A DNA stretch of 64,000 bases, taken from assembly GCF_042675665.1 (NCBI RefSeq), contig NZ_JBHTJI010000042.1, forward strand, positions 496,001 through 560,000. The letters are read 5' to 3'. Under the pieces are notes generated by a model, which was not told the origin of the DNA, did not search any database, and saw nothing but the letters and a program-made list of their open reading frames with translations. The translations under genes were made by a program, and so were the position numbers. The stretch comes from Mariniflexile jejuense. Lineage in GTDB: Bacteria > Bacteroidota > Bacteroidia > Flavobacteriales > Flavobacteriaceae. Numbering within the stretch: the stretch's first letter is position 1; each line of letters starts with the position of its first letter. Shown here piece after piece: positions 7,682 to 16,925 of the stretch.

Positions 7682-8107
7682 TTAAAGTTTAATATTTTGT
7701 GTTATTGTTTGATTACTTATTTCAAATTTGGCATTTTCCCATTTTGGTGGTCCAAAAACCCCTTTAGCATTATTAGAACATCCGTAAGCTTCTTTAGGGA
7801 TTCCTAAAAAATTAGTATCTAGTTTGTTATTATTGTTTTCATCATGAAACATTGAAATTGCATAAGTTCCTTTTGGTAAATTTTTAAAAGTAACGCTACA
7901 TGTATTGTTTTCAATTTTAACTTTAGCAGATTTAAACCCTTTGTTTAAAAATGAATCTTCGGTATTAAAAACAGCTACAAGCACTTGACCAGTGTTATTT
8001 TTTAAATTTGTAACGTTCACAACTACATCGTGGTTTTCATTTTCTTGTGCTTGAAGAATGGTTATTCCTAAAAATAAAAAACTTAAACTTTTTACTAATG
8101 TTTTCAT
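7682..8107 (-). CDS. DUF2141 family secreted protein
   Basis: 141 residues from ATG at 8107; the open frame reaches 8155 but the extra codons precede a normal signal peptide (LVKSLSFLFLGITILQAQ), so the shorter start is used. The mature part is a single beta-rich DUF2141 domain with its typical features: GQVLVAVFN, the calcium-loop-like FHDENNNNKLD, and GIPKEAYGCSNNAKG followed by FGPP. Function is unknown; export to the periplasm or surface is predicted. It is the first gene of the run DUF2141, TPR, kinase, 2TM, LytTR. Confidence 0.88.
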   Translation of the reverse strand: MKTLVKSLSFLFLGITILQAQENENHDVVVNVTNLKNNTGQVLVAVFNTEDSFLNKGFKSAKVKIENNTCSVTFKNLPKGTYAISMFHDENNNNKLDTNFLGIPKEAYGCSNNAKGVFGPPKWENAKFEISNQTITQNIKL

Positions 8108-8240
8108 ATTTAATTGGTTTCCTTTTTTAATTACATGACAAATATCTAACAGCAATTTACGTTTTTAAAATACGACTTACTGAATTGTTATTTTTTTATG
8201 ATGAAATGTTATTTTCAAATATATTACGATTATGAATTAT

Positions 8241-8279
8241 AAAACAAAAAAACCAAGAGCTATTAAAAACTCTTGGTTT
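8241..8279 (-). terminator. Rho-independent terminator after tonB
   Basis: Perfect 10-bp stem AAACCAAGAG (8250-8259) / CTCTTGGTTT (8270-8279) with a 10-base loop. On the minus strand it is followed by a T-rich tract (complement of AAAACAAAA). It starts 29 bases after the tonB stop. Confidence 0.85.
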
Positions 8280-8307
8280 ACTAATCTAATTCAATAATTA
8301 ATCTAAA

Positions 8308-9045
8308 CTATATTCCGTCGTTATATTTAAAATATATTGGAACAGCATAAGATACTTTTACAGGTTTTCCGCGTTGCTTACCTGGTTGCATTTTGGGTAG
8401 CAAATTTATTATGCGTTCTGCCTCTCTTTCTAAAATTTTATCTGGACCTCTAGAGCGTACATTTACAGTATAACCTTTGGTGTCTATCATAAAAATAACT
8501 GATACACGACCTTGTATACCTAAATCTAAAGCTGTTTCTGGGTATTTAAAGTTTTTAACTACATGTTCTTGAACCTTTTGTTGAAAACAATCTTTTGTAG
8601 CACTTTTTGATAAGCCTTCGCATCCTGGAAATACAGGAACGTCTTCAATAACAGCAAAAGCTACCTCAACTTCTTCTTCTACAACCTGAACTTTTACTTC
8701 ACCAATACCTATAACTTTTTGTTTATCTGCTATGGCTTCACTTTGGTTTGTTTCAGTACTTTCCAAAACACTTTCTTCAACATCTTCAACATCATCAACT
8801 ATTTCAATATTTTCACTAATGGCCATTGGTGGTGGCGGTGGTGGTGGTGCATTAACTTCCACAATTGGTATATCTTCTTCAGTTTGAGCATCCATACTTA
8901 CAACACCTATGTCTATGTCTTCCTTATCATAGGTTTTGTATTCTAAAGCTTGCCAAGAAAAAAATAGCATTAGGTTTAACCCTATAGCAAAGTAAAGACT
9001 GCTATTTCTTCCTATTTCTAATTCGGGATTTTTTTTGGGTAACAT
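8308..9045 (-). CDS. Energy transducer TonB family protein
   Basis: 245 residues: cytoplasmic N-terminus, one membrane anchor at about 17-33 (SLYFAIGLNLMLFFSWQAL), a proline-rich stretch with seven consecutive prolines near residue 70, an acidic/valine-rich spacer, and a C-terminal TonB domain (about 165-242; YPETALDLGIQGRVSVIFMI and YAVPIYFKYN). It would transmit proton-motive force from ExbB/ExbD to outer-membrane receptors. No exbBD or receptor gene lies nearby, so the partner is unknown. It is single-cistron with its own terminator. Confidence 0.92.
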   Translation of the reverse strand: MLPKKNPELEIGRNSSLYFAIGLNLMLFFSWQALEYKTYDKEDIDIGVVSMDAQTEEDIPIVEVNAPPPPPPPMAISENIEIVDDVEDVEESVLESTETNQSEAIADKQKVIGIGEVKVQVVEEEVEVAFAVIEDVPVFPGCEGLSKSATKDCFQQKVQEHVVKNFKYPETALDLGIQGRVSVIFMIDTKGYTVNVRSRGPDKILEREAERIINLLPKMQPGKQRGKPVKVSYAVPIYFKYNDGI

Positions 9046-9145
9046 GACTATTAAATTTAGTACTTAAAATTATTACATTTACAAAGCACTAACTATGACA
9101 ATTGTCATATATACAGCCATCCATTTAACTCGATTTTAGCAAGTA

Positions 9146-10141
9146 TTATTTCGAAATTCTTTCAAACTTGAAAATTGTTTCATTTTGCTTTACATGAAAA
9201 AATTTGCAATTGGAATAATGAATAAATTTATAGTTTGAATGATAATTAAAACCTGTTTCAATAACTCTAAAAGTATCATGAACATCAATATTTCCATGTG
9301 GTGAAATACGCTTAAATTGAAACTCAAATTCATTTTCAGTATTAAGCAATTCAAACCATGCACCAGCAGCAATACCAGATAACCATTGCGACTTTTCATG
9401 TAACCCTTCAACCTGTTTTGGCTGCAATGTGCCTTCAAAATTAGGTGTATGTGTATCAAGTTTATCTAAAAAACAACGTATGTTTTCACTTTTTTGCGTT
9501 CCTGTAAATTCTGAAATAATTCCAGTTTCTGATACTTGAAACACCTTTTTTTCTGTATTAGCCAACAGCACATTACCAACGGTACTGGGTGTAAACCACT
9601 TTGATTTTTGAAGCTTTGTTTTAATAGTTTTGTTAGTTACTGAAGCTATTAAGGTATCGGTTACAAATCGGGCACAATTACATGCATTTTTTAAAAAAGC
9701 AGCATAACGTATAAAATGTTTTTCTTGCATTTTGGTAATATGAAGTCTTGCAGCTTCATAATCTATTGCTTTACAAACTGAAGCTACCAACTTACCATCA
9801 CCATGTGTTAGTTTTGGATGCGTTGCTAAAAACACCAAAATTGTTTCTAAATTGGTAATTTCACCATTACTAATATGCGCTTTTAGGGGGAAATGAAGTT
9901 CGTTATCTGTATCGCTTCCTCGAACACGACCAGTTGGTTCTGGTGTAATATACCTTCCAAAATCATGATATTCTAAAACACCTGTTTCTTTACTTATAAG
10001 TACTAAAGCGGCATGACCAGCACGTAAATAATTCTTTTTACCAATACCCAAAAATCTTAAAAATGGCGAAAACCATTCTTTAGAAACCATGACAATAGTT
10101 TCAGGATATGCTAGTGTTAAAATAATACCTGTATTAGCCAT
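9146..10141 (-). CDS. Conserved flavobacterial protein, possible permuted papain-like (LRAT/NlpC-P60-like) fold
   Basis: 331 residues, no signal peptide. I recognise it only as a conserved hypothetical paired with NRDE genes. The N-terminal half has an ordered His then Cys pattern: H43 in RAGHAALVL, and C154/C156 in NACNCARFVTD. The second resembles the NCEHFV active-site motif of LRAT-type, circularly permuted NlpC/P60 enzymes, where histidine precedes cysteine. The C-terminal part (about 240-331) is beta-rich with several aromatic residues and shows no known motif. The gene overlaps the upstream NRDE gene by 8 bases, so the two are probably translated together. The fold assignment is inference from motif order only. 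Confidence 0.55.
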   Translation of the reverse strand: MANTGIILTLAYPETIVMVSKEWFSPFLRFLGIGKKNYLRAGHAALVLISKETGVLEYHDFGRYITPEPTGRVRGSDTDNELHFPLKAHISNGEITNLETILVFLATHPKLTHGDGKLVASVCKAIDYEAARLHITKMQEKHFIRYAAFLKNACNCARFVTDTLIASVTNKTIKTKLQKSKWFTPSTVGNVLLANTEKKVFQVSETGIISEFTGTQKSENIRCFLDKLDTHTPNFEGTLQPKQVEGLHEKSQWLSGIAAGAWFELLNTENEFEFQFKRISPHGNIDVHDTFRVIETGFNYHSNYKFIHYSNCKFFHVKQNETIFKFERISK

Positions 10142-10859
10142 TTACTACTTGAGAAAGTTTAAAAGTTTTGCTTGAAATTGTACCATTTTGAAGGTTTTCA
10201 TGATACATTTCAAACGATTCGTCAAACTTTTCAATTTGCGTAATACTAGTTGTTTTAACAAAACCACGATTCATAACAATACCGTAATCTTTATTGTTTA
10301 TTGCTGTTGTTTTATGAAATTTCAATAGAGATTGTGCATCTAAAGGTGAAGCTACTTTAAAATCTTCAAACCATTGTAAACGTTCTTCTTTCATTGTTTT
10401 GTTGTATAACGTTGAAGACGACCAAATTTTTGGTTCTAAAGGTAATTTTACTAGATGCTTTGTTTCGCCATCCCAAACCAATTCGTAGAATTTCAAAGTT
10501 AAATTCCAGTCTATAAGCACCATAGTAAAGGGTTCAATATTTTCTAAATTATAAGTTTCAATAGTTGAAAGTAAATTTTCAGAAAGTAAAAAATCTATAG
10601 TTACTATACCTCTACTTTTTCTATAATTTTGTTTATGTTCATGCTTTACAAATCCACCATTTAGTGTGCAAACTACACGGTTTTTTTCACTTAATCCAAC
10701 CCATGTTCCGCCAGATAGTTCATCCATTGGAAATAGTAGTTTGGTATCGTTTTCCAAATAAATTTTTGGCGGAAGTGATTTTCTATTTGGTGCTTCATCT
10801 CTATTAGATGTTAATACAAAATCAGTGTTTCCTTTAGGAATTATTGTTACTGTACACAT
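10134..10859 (-). CDS. NRDE family protein (TANGO2-like Ntn hydrolase fold)
   Basis: 241 residues. The start is set at ATG 10859 because it gives MCTVTI, placing Cys2 as the N-terminal nucleophile expected after methionine removal; the frame stays open upstream to 10889 but that would bury the cysteine. The defining NRDE tetrapeptide is seen as TSNRDEAPNR at about residues 23-32, and GGTWVGL and LNGG further on. Eukaryotic TANGO2 is a relative; proposed roles involve heme or lipid handling and are unsettled. It probably forms a two-gene operon with the papain-like gene downstream. Confidence 0.88.
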   Translation of the reverse strand: MCTVTIIPKGNTDFVLTSNRDEAPNRKSLPPKIYLENDTKLLFPMDELSGGTWVGLSEKNRVVCTLNGGFVKHEHKQNYRKSRGIVTIDFLLSENLLSTIETYNLENIEPFTMVLIDWNLTLKFYELVWDGETKHLVKLPLEPKIWSSSTLYNKTMKEERLQWFEDFKVASPLDAQSLLKFHKTTAINNKDYGIVMNRGFVKTTSITQIEKFDESFEMYHENLQNGTISSKTFKLSQVVNG

Positions 10860-10960
10860 AAAAATTATAGTCTGAAAACTGTTTAGCAACTTACAAAAAA
10901 ATTATAAACTTTAACGTGCTTTTAAGACCCAATGAAACCTATAAATCATTTGAAAATTCG

Positions 10961-10968
10961 TAAGTTTG
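10961..10968 (+). promoter_or_regulatory. Putative -7 promoter element of pruA
   Basis: TAAGTTTG matches the Bacteroidetes -7 consensus TAnnTTTG and lies 42 bases before the pruA start; no clear -33 TTG is seen at the expected distance. Confidence 0.5.
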
Positions 10969-11010
10969 TAGCTTATTTACTGATAATTCAATAACAAAAA
11001 CAAACAAATC

Positions 11011-12639
11011 ATGGGAAAAGGTTTTTTTAATGTACCAATTGCTATTAACGAACCTGTAAAAAGCTATGCACCAGGAACGCCAGAACGCGATGCGGTACTT
11101 AAAGCTTACAATACAATGTATAACAGTACTATAGACGTGCCTTTATACATAAATGGGCAAGATGTAATAACAGGAAATACCAGAACCATGTCGCCACCTC
11201 ACGACCATAAACACGTGGTTGGAACCTATCATTTAGCTGAAAAATCGCATATTGATGATGCAATAGCAACAGCTTTGGAAGCTAGAAAAACATGGTCTAA
11301 AATGCCTTGGGAACAACGTGCTGCTATATTTTTAAAAGCTGCTGAATTGGTTGCAGGTCCATACCGCTACAAAATAAATGCCGCTACCATGATAGCGCAA
11401 TCAAAAAACATATTTCAAGCAGAAATTGATGCCGCTTGTGAGTTGGTAGATTTTTTACGTTTCAATGTACAATACATGACAGAAATATACAGCGATCAAC
11501 CTAAAAGTACAAGTGATGCTTGGAACCGCGTTGAATATAGACCTTTAGAAGGTTTTACTTATGCTGTAACGCCTTTTAATTTTACTGCCATCGCTGGAAA
11601 CCTACCTGCGTGTATGGCATTAATGGGCAATGTTGTAGTTTGGAAACCTAGTGACAGTCAAATATATTCTGCAAAAGTAATTATGGATATTTTTGAAGAA
11701 GCTGGTGTACCACCTGGAGTTATAAATGTTGTTTTTGGCGATCCTGTTATGATTACAAATACCGTATTAGCAAGTCCAGATTTTTCTGGTTTACACTTCA
11801 CAGGCTCAACATTTATATTTAAAGAACTTTGGAAACAAATAGGAAGCAACATCCATAACTATAAAACCTACCCAAGAATTGTAGGTGAAACTGGAGGAAA
11901 AGATTTTATAATGGCTCATAAATCTGCAAACCCAAAACAAGTTACAACAGCCATCATAAGAGGCGCTTTTGAGTTTCAGGGTCAAAAATGTAGTGCAGCA
12001 TCTAGAGCTTATATACCAAAAAGTATATGGAGCGATGTTAAAAAACAAATTATAGAAGATGTAAAATCTTTTAAAATAGGTTCGCCTGCAGATATGAGTA
12101 ATTTTATAACAGCAGTAATACATGAAGCCTCTTTTGATAAACTTGCAAAATACATTGATCAAACTAAAGTTGATGCCGATGTTGAAATAATTGTAGGTGG
12201 TGGCTACGATAAAAGTAAAGGTTATTTTATTGAACCAACCGTTATTGTAACAACCAACCCAAAATACACAACCATGTGTACAGAATTATTTGGACCTGTT
12301 ATTACTATATATGTTTATGAAGATGATGCTTATGCAGAAACGTTAAAATTAGTTGATGAAACTAGCGACTACGCATTAACTGGTGCTATTTTAGCTACCG
12401 ACAGGTACGCAATTACCCAAGCTACAGATATGCTACAAAACAGTGCTGGCAACTTTTATATTAATGATAAATGTACAGGTGCTGTAGTTGGGCAACAACC
12501 ATTTGGAGGCGCAAGAGCTTCAGGAACTAATGATAAAGCTGGAAGCGCACAAAACTTGCTGCGTTGGGTTTCGCCAAGATTAATAAAAGAAACATTTGTA
12601 ACACCAACAGATTATCGTTATCCTTTTTTAGGCGAATAA
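11011..12639 (+). CDS. pruA: 1-pyrroline-5-carboxylate (L-glutamate gamma-semialdehyde) dehydrogenase
   Basis: 542 residues, the usual length for the stand-alone P5C dehydrogenase. It oxidises glutamate semialdehyde to glutamate with NAD, the second step of proline breakdown in the cytoplasm. The aldehyde dehydrogenase core is intact: VTPFNFTAIAGNLP for NAD binding, FTGSTFIFK, the glutamate in VGETGGKDF, and catalytic C327 in FQGQKCSAASRAY, then ELFGPV and PFGGARASGTNDKAG. No proline dehydrogenase domain is attached and putA is not adjacent. A strong palindromic terminator follows. Confidence 0.96.
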   Translation: MGKGFFNVPIAINEPVKSYAPGTPERDAVLKAYNTMYNSTIDVPLYINGQDVITGNTRTMSPPHDHKHVVGTYHLAEKSHIDDAIATALEARKTWSKMPWEQRAAIFLKAAELVAGPYRYKINAATMIAQSKNIFQAEIDAACELVDFLRFNVQYMTEIYSDQPKSTSDAWNRVEYRPLEGFTYAVTPFNFTAIAGNLPACMALMGNVVVWKPSDSQIYSAKVIMDIFEEAGVPPGVINVVFGDPVMITNTVLASPDFSGLHFTGSTFIFKELWKQIGSNIHNYKTYPRIVGETGGKDFIMAHKSANPKQVTTAIIRGAFEFQGQKCSAASRAYIPKSIWSDVKKQIIEDVKSFKIGSPADMSNFITAVIHEASFDKLAKYIDQTKVDADVEIIVGGGYDKSKGYFIEPTVIVTTNPKYTTMCTELFGPVITIYVYEDDAYAETLKLVDETSDYALTGAILATDRYAITQATDMLQNSAGNFYINDKCTGAVVGQQPFGGARASGTNDKAGSAQNLLRWVSPRLIKETFVTPTDYRYPFLGE

Positions 12640-12660
12640 ATAGTTTGACAGAATGTTAAA

Positions 12661-12698
12661 AACAGAAACGCCTCCAAAATTTTGGAGGCGTTTCTGTT
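12661..12698 (+). terminator. 38-bp perfect palindrome, terminator after pruA
   Basis: AACAGAAACGCCTCCAAAA followed directly by its exact reverse complement, 22 bases after the pruA stop. A U-run is weak on the plus strand (TTTCTGTTT). It is symmetric, so it may also have served the vanished minus-strand gene whose end is at 12717-12812. Confidence 0.75.
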
Positions 12699-12716
12699 TA
12701 CATTAATTTATACTTT

Positions 12717-12812
12717 TTACTTAATTATTATTTTTTTACTTTCTGATTCTTTATGAGTAGCTAATTCTACTTGAAAATAACGTTAAATATTTATACCTCT
12801 ATTAATTTTAAA
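12717..12812 (-). pseudogene. Remnant of a T9SS C-terminal sorting domain
   Basis: On the minus strand, reading left from about 12812, the frame gives NRGI, then a stop and a short disrupted part, then YFQVELATHKESESKKIIIK and TAA at 12717-12719. Flavobacterial type IX secretion type A sorting signals end in the same way (GxYFVxV...KKIIIK). No cargo domain remains upstream, so this is read as the decayed 3' end of a secreted-protein gene. It lies between the pruA terminator and a TPR gene. Identification rests on the motif pattern in about 20 codons. Confidence 0.5.
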
Positions 12813-12867
12813 TAAAAATATTAGTAATTTTAATTTCTTAAATTAGCCTATTAAATCTTATTTTGCT

Positions 12868-13827
12868 ATGAAAAAGACCTTCTTAATTTTAACATTAATT
12901 TTAAACTACAATATAAATTATTGTCAGGCTAATAAACTGCTAAGACAAGCCAATAAAACCGATAACTTAACAGAGAAAATAGATTTATTAAATCAAGTAA
13001 TTGATTTAGAACCCAATAATTTAGATGCTTACTTTTTTAGAGCACTTGCAAAAAATAATATAGGTGATTTTTCAGGTGCTATTGTTGATTATTCTAAAAT
13101 TATTCTAATAAAACCAGATGCTGACACTTATTACAACAGAGGAAATTCAAGATATAGTCTAAAAAATTTCATTGGTGCTAAAGATGATTACCAAAAAGCA
13201 TATGAATTAGATCCAAATTTTTTAGACGCTTTATATAGTTTGGCGCATGCAAAATATGATTTAGCAGATTATGAAGGCTCTATAAAAGATATTACCAAAC
13301 TAATTCTTATAACACCAACCGAAACAAAAACCTATTTTTTAAGAGCCGAAGCTTACACCGCTTTAGAAAAATACACCTTTGCTTTAAACGATTATTCGCT
13401 TGCTATTTTAGCTAATGCAAATGCGGAGACTTATTATAGACGAGGTGCATTTTTATTAGATATTAATTATTATGAAAAAGCAAATTTAGATCTTTCAATT
13501 TCGTTAAAGCTTAATGAAAATAATAGTTTCGCTTACTTTTTTAGAGGCACATCTTTCATGTTTTTAGGTAATTACCCAAAAGCCCTAACAGACTATAATG
13601 TAGCATTGCGCTTTGATGCACTAGATTTTGATGCCTTATTAGGTTTAGCACTAACTTATTATAAAGCGAATGATGCAACAAATGCAAAACTATATTTTGA
13701 AAAAGCAGCTAGTATAATTTCACCAGAAGGAAACTATAAAGACATTGAAACCTTTAGTAACACTTATTGGTATCAAAACCAGTATTTCTTTTTTAATGAA
13801 AACTTTAAAGGACTATCTAATTTATAA
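12868..13827 (+). CDS. Secreted tetratricopeptide repeat protein
   Basis: 319 residues with a signal peptide (TFLILTLILNYNINYCQA). At least six TPR units of 34 residues fill residues about 22-285, recognisable by repeated EPNNLDAYFFRALAKNNIGD, DPNFLDALYSLAHAKYDLAD and FDALDFDALLGLALTYYKAND. It is probably periplasmic, in a scaffolding or interaction role, with no enzymatic motif. It converges on rsmG with no space between: its stop ends at 13827 and the rsmG stop starts at 13828, so no terminator fits between them. Confidence 0.85.
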   Translation: MKKTFLILTLILNYNINYCQANKLLRQANKTDNLTEKIDLLNQVIDLEPNNLDAYFFRALAKNNIGDFSGAIVDYSKIILIKPDADTYYNRGNSRYSLKNFIGAKDDYQKAYELDPNFLDALYSLAHAKYDLADYEGSIKDITKLILITPTETKTYFLRAEAYTALEKYTFALNDYSLAILANANAETYYRRGAFLLDINYYEKANLDLSISLKLNENNSFAYFFRGTSFMFLGNYPKALTDYNVALRFDALDFDALLGLALTYYKANDATNAKLYFEKAASIISPEGNYKDIETFSNTYWYQNQYFFFNENFKGLSNL

Positions 13828-14457
13828 TTAACCTCGATACTTTAAAGGTAAATGAACCACTTTTTTAGTTTCGTAAAAGTCTTCAGTATAAAAATCACTT
13901 AAATTATAAATGGTTGCCGTTCTGTAATCTTGAAGTTCTTCGGTTAAATCGCCGCCTTTTAAATACAGAATTCCATTTTTTAGGTCGTGTGTTTGTTCTT
14001 TAGCAATTTTTCCTTTTACCCAATGTGTAAACGTAGGCATAATAGCCACAGCTCTACTTACAATAAAATGATACGTATCATCAATATCTTCCACTCTACT
14101 ATGGGTTATTTTTACATTAGTTAACCCCAAACCCTCAACAACTTCATCAACCACTTTTAACTTTTTAGCAATACTATCAACTAAATGAAACGCGCAATTT
14201 GGAAACAAAATAGCCAACGGAATTCCAGGAAAACCACCACCTGTTCCAACATCTAAAATTTTTGTACCATCATTAAACTGTATTACTTTTGCAATACCTA
14301 AAGAATGTAAAACATGGCGCAAATAAAGTTCGTCAATATCTTTTCTAGATACTACATTAATTTTCAAATTCCAGTCTTGATAAAGCGACTCTAACTTTTG
14401 GAATTTTTGTATTTGGTCATCAGTAAGATTTGTAAAGTATTTCAGTATTAGCTCCAT
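13828..14457 (-). CDS. rsmG: 16S rRNA (guanine-527-N7)-methyltransferase
   Basis: 209 residues, standard for RsmG (GidB). It methylates G527 of 16S rRNA using S-adenosylmethionine. Visible family features are NVVSRKDIDELYLRHVLHSL near residues 36-55, the SAM-binding ILDVGTGGGFPGIPLAI at about 67-83, HLVDSIAKKLKVV and FIVSRAVAIMP. The start ATG at 14457 is divergent from the desaturase gene. Confidence 0.96.
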   Translation of the reverse strand: MELILKYFTNLTDDQIQKFQKLESLYQDWNLKINVVSRKDIDELYLRHVLHSLGIAKVIQFNDGTKILDVGTGGGFPGIPLAILFPNCAFHLVDSIAKKLKVVDEVVEGLGLTNVKITHSRVEDIDDTYHFIVSRAVAIMPTFTHWVKGKIAKEQTHDLKNGILYLKGGDLTEELQDYRTATIYNLSDFYTEDFYETKKVVHLPLKYRG

Positions 14458-14539
14458 TCATGTTAAATTTTCAACAAAAATATAGTTTTTACACACATAT
14501 TTTTACAAAAAAACGTTATTACTTCACTTAGTTTATACC

Positions 14540-14547
14540 TATCTTTG
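14540..14547 (+). promoter_or_regulatory. Putative -7 promoter element of the desaturase gene
   Basis: TATCTTTG fits TAnnTTTG and lies 51 bases before the start codon in the divergent rsmG-desaturase gap. Confidence 0.55.
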
Positions 14548-14598
14548 CGCCGTATTTAATATAGCCAACTAATTATTTACAAACATTAAATTAATAGC

Positions 14599-15699
14599 AT
14601 GACAAATCAAACACTGTCCTTTTCAAGAACGGACTCTGCAAAGTTTTTTAGAACACTTAATAAACGTGTTAACGATTACTTTAAAGACAACAACATAAAA
14701 CGAACTGGTAACTGGAAACTTTGGCTTAAAACCATTGTTATGTTCTCGTTATTTTTAACACCTTATTTTTTATTACTTACACTAAACATTCCTGGTTGGG
14801 CGCAACTATTACTAACCATTGTTATGGGTATTGGTATGGCAGGAGTAGGCATGAACGTTATGCATGATGGTAACCATGGTTCTTTTTCTAACAAAGAATG
14901 GATTAATCGCTTAATGGGAAGTAGTATTTATATCCTTGCAGGAAATGTGTATAACTGGAAAGTACAACACAACGTATTACACCATACTTACACCAATATT
15001 CATGGTCATGATGAAGATTTAGAAGCTGGTAGAATTTTACGTTTTACAGAACATACCGAGTGGCGTTGGCACCATAAATTTCAGCATTATTATTCGGTAT
15101 TACTTTATGGTTTATTAACTATAAATTGGGCAATTACTACCGATTTTATTCAAATGAAACGCTATATGAAACGTAAATTATCATATGGCAAATTCCCAAA
15201 TCCTGTTTTAAACTGGAGCAAATTAGTTATCTCTAAAGTTATATATGTAGCTATTTGGATTGTTTTACCAATGTTAATTTTAGATATTGCTTGGTGGAAA
15301 ATACTTATTGGCTTTTTTATAATGCACTATACAGCTGGTTTAATATTAAGTATTGTATTTCAATTAGCACACGTTATGGAAGATGCTGAAATGCCTTTAC
15401 CAGAAGCCGATGGCACCATGAAAAACACTTGGGCTATACATCAGCTAAAAACCACAGTAAATTTTGGCCCTAAAAGTAGAATAATCAATTGGTTTACTGG
15501 CGGTTTAAACCATCAAGTAGAGCATCATATTTTTCCACATATTAGTCATGTTCATTACACTAAAATTTCAAAAATTGTAAAAGAAACAGCTAAAGAATTT
15601 AACTTACCATACAACGAATATAAAACTACCCGTAAAGCTATTATTGCACATTTCAAACACTTAAGAGACATGGGCATGAAACCAGCTTTACACATCTAA
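14599..15699 (+). CDS. Membrane fatty acid desaturase (acyl-CoA/linoleoyl-type)
   Basis: 366 residues with about four hydrophobic segments (48-65, 69-85, 205-235, 240-258). The three histidine boxes that bind the di-iron centre are present: H89-DGN-H93, H124-NVL-H128-H129 and H305-QVE-H309-H310. The QVEHH form of the third box is typical of front-end and linoleoyl-CoA-like desaturases, but no cytochrome b5 domain is attached. It would introduce double bases-pair-independent cis bonds into acyl chains in the inner membrane, adjusting fluidity; the exact position cannot be told from sequence. It is followed after 21 bases by the aminotransferase gene. Confidence 0.92.
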   Translation: MTNQTLSFSRTDSAKFFRTLNKRVNDYFKDNNIKRTGNWKLWLKTIVMFSLFLTPYFLLLTLNIPGWAQLLLTIVMGIGMAGVGMNVMHDGNHGSFSNKEWINRLMGSSIYILAGNVYNWKVQHNVLHHTYTNIHGHDEDLEAGRILRFTEHTEWRWHHKFQHYYSVLLYGLLTINWAITTDFIQMKRYMKRKLSYGKFPNPVLNWSKLVISKVIYVAIWIVLPMLILDIAWWKILIGFFIMHYTAGLILSIVFQLAHVMEDAEMPLPEADGTMKNTWAIHQLKTTVNFGPKSRIINWFTGGLNHQVEHHIFPHISHVHYTKISKIVKETAKEFNLPYNEYKTTRKAIIAHFKHLRDMGMKPALHI

Positions 15700-15720
15700 C
15701 AACTATTTATTTTATTTTAA

Positions 15721-16905
15721 ATGCAATTACTATCCGATAGAATTTTAAACATGGCACAGTCTGCTACGTTAGCAATGGCTGCAAAAGCAAGAGAGTTGAA
15801 AGAAGAAGGCAAAGACATAATAGGTTTAAGCCTTGGTGAACCAGATTTTAACACACCAGATTTTATTAAAGAAGCTGCTATTCAAGCTATTAACGACAAT
15901 TATAATTCATACTCACCAGTTGATGGTTATGGCGATTTAAAACAAGCTATCATCACCAAATTTAAACGTGATAATGGGTTAACTTACACACCTAACCAAA
16001 TTGTAGTTTCTACAGGCGCTAAACAATCGTTGGCTAATATTGCAGCGGTAATGACTAATGCTGGTGATGAAGTTATAATGCCTTGTCCGTATTGGGTTAG
16101 TTATGCCGATTTAGTAAAATTAAACGATGGTATTCCTGTTGAAATTAAAACATCTATCGCTACCGATTTTAAAATGACGCCTGCACAGTTAGAAGCTGCT
16201 ATTACACCAAAAACTAAAATGATTTGGTTTAGTTCGCCTTGTAACCCAAGTGGCTCTATTTATAGCAAAGAAGAACTCCGTGGTTTAGCTGATGTATTGG
16301 TGAAATACCCAAACATTTATGTGGTTTCTGATGAAATTTATGAGCATATAAACTATGTTGGCGGTCATGCAAGTATGGCACAATTTGAAGATATGTACGA
16401 TAGAACCATAACTGTAAACGGTGTATCAAAAGCATTTGCTATGACTGGTTGGCGTATTGGATATATTGGTGCTCCTGAGAAAATTGCTCGTGCTTGTAAC
16501 AAAATGCAAGGACAAATTACCAGTGGTGCTAACTGTATTGCGCAACGTGCTACTATTACAGCTTTAAACGAATCGCCAAGTCGTGTACAATACATGATTG
16601 ACGAATTTAAAGTGCGTCGTGATTTGATTTTAAGTTTATTAAACGAAATAGAAGGGTTTAAAACAAACGTTCCAGAAGGTGCTTTTTATGTATTCCCAAA
16701 TATTTCTTATTTCTTTGGAAAAACACTACGTGGAACAACTATAAATAACGCGTCTGATTTTTCAATGTATTTATTAGCAGAGGCTTTAGTAGCAACTGTT
16801 GATGGAGAAAGTTTTGGAAATCCAGATTGTATAAGAATTTCGTATGCCGCTTCACAAGAGCAAATTATTGAAGCTATTAAACGTATTAAAGAAGCTGTAA
16901 GTTAA
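15721..16905 (+). CDS. Pyridoxal-phosphate aminotransferase, class I (aspartate aminotransferase-like)
   Basis: 394 residues, typical for class I/II aminotransferases. The PLP lysine is K237 (NGVSKAFAMTGWRIGY). Other fold-type I features are SLGEPDFNTP, the NPSGSIYSKEEL segment with its conserved Asn, the DEIYEH aspartate that contacts the pyridine nitrogen, and the C-terminal RISYAAS arginine that binds the substrate carboxylate. It is probably aspartate transaminase (AspC/AspB-type), though broader specificity is possible. It lies 21 bases after the desaturase gene, so may be co-transcribed, and ends at a strong bidirectional terminator. Confidence 0.92.
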   Translation: MQLLSDRILNMAQSATLAMAAKARELKEEGKDIIGLSLGEPDFNTPDFIKEAAIQAINDNYNSYSPVDGYGDLKQAIITKFKRDNGLTYTPNQIVVSTGAKQSLANIAAVMTNAGDEVIMPCPYWVSYADLVKLNDGIPVEIKTSIATDFKMTPAQLEAAITPKTKMIWFSSPCNPSGSIYSKEELRGLADVLVKYPNIYVVSDEIYEHINYVGGHASMAQFEDMYDRTITVNGVSKAFAMTGWRIGYIGAPEKIARACNKMQGQITSGANCIAQRATITALNESPSRVQYMIDEFKVRRDLILSLLNEIEGFKTNVPEGAFYVFPNISYFFGKTLRGTTINNASDFSMYLLAEALVATVDGESFGNPDCIRISYAASQEQIIEAIKRIKEAVS

Positions 16906-16925
16906 ATTTAGCTTCCTGTATTAAT

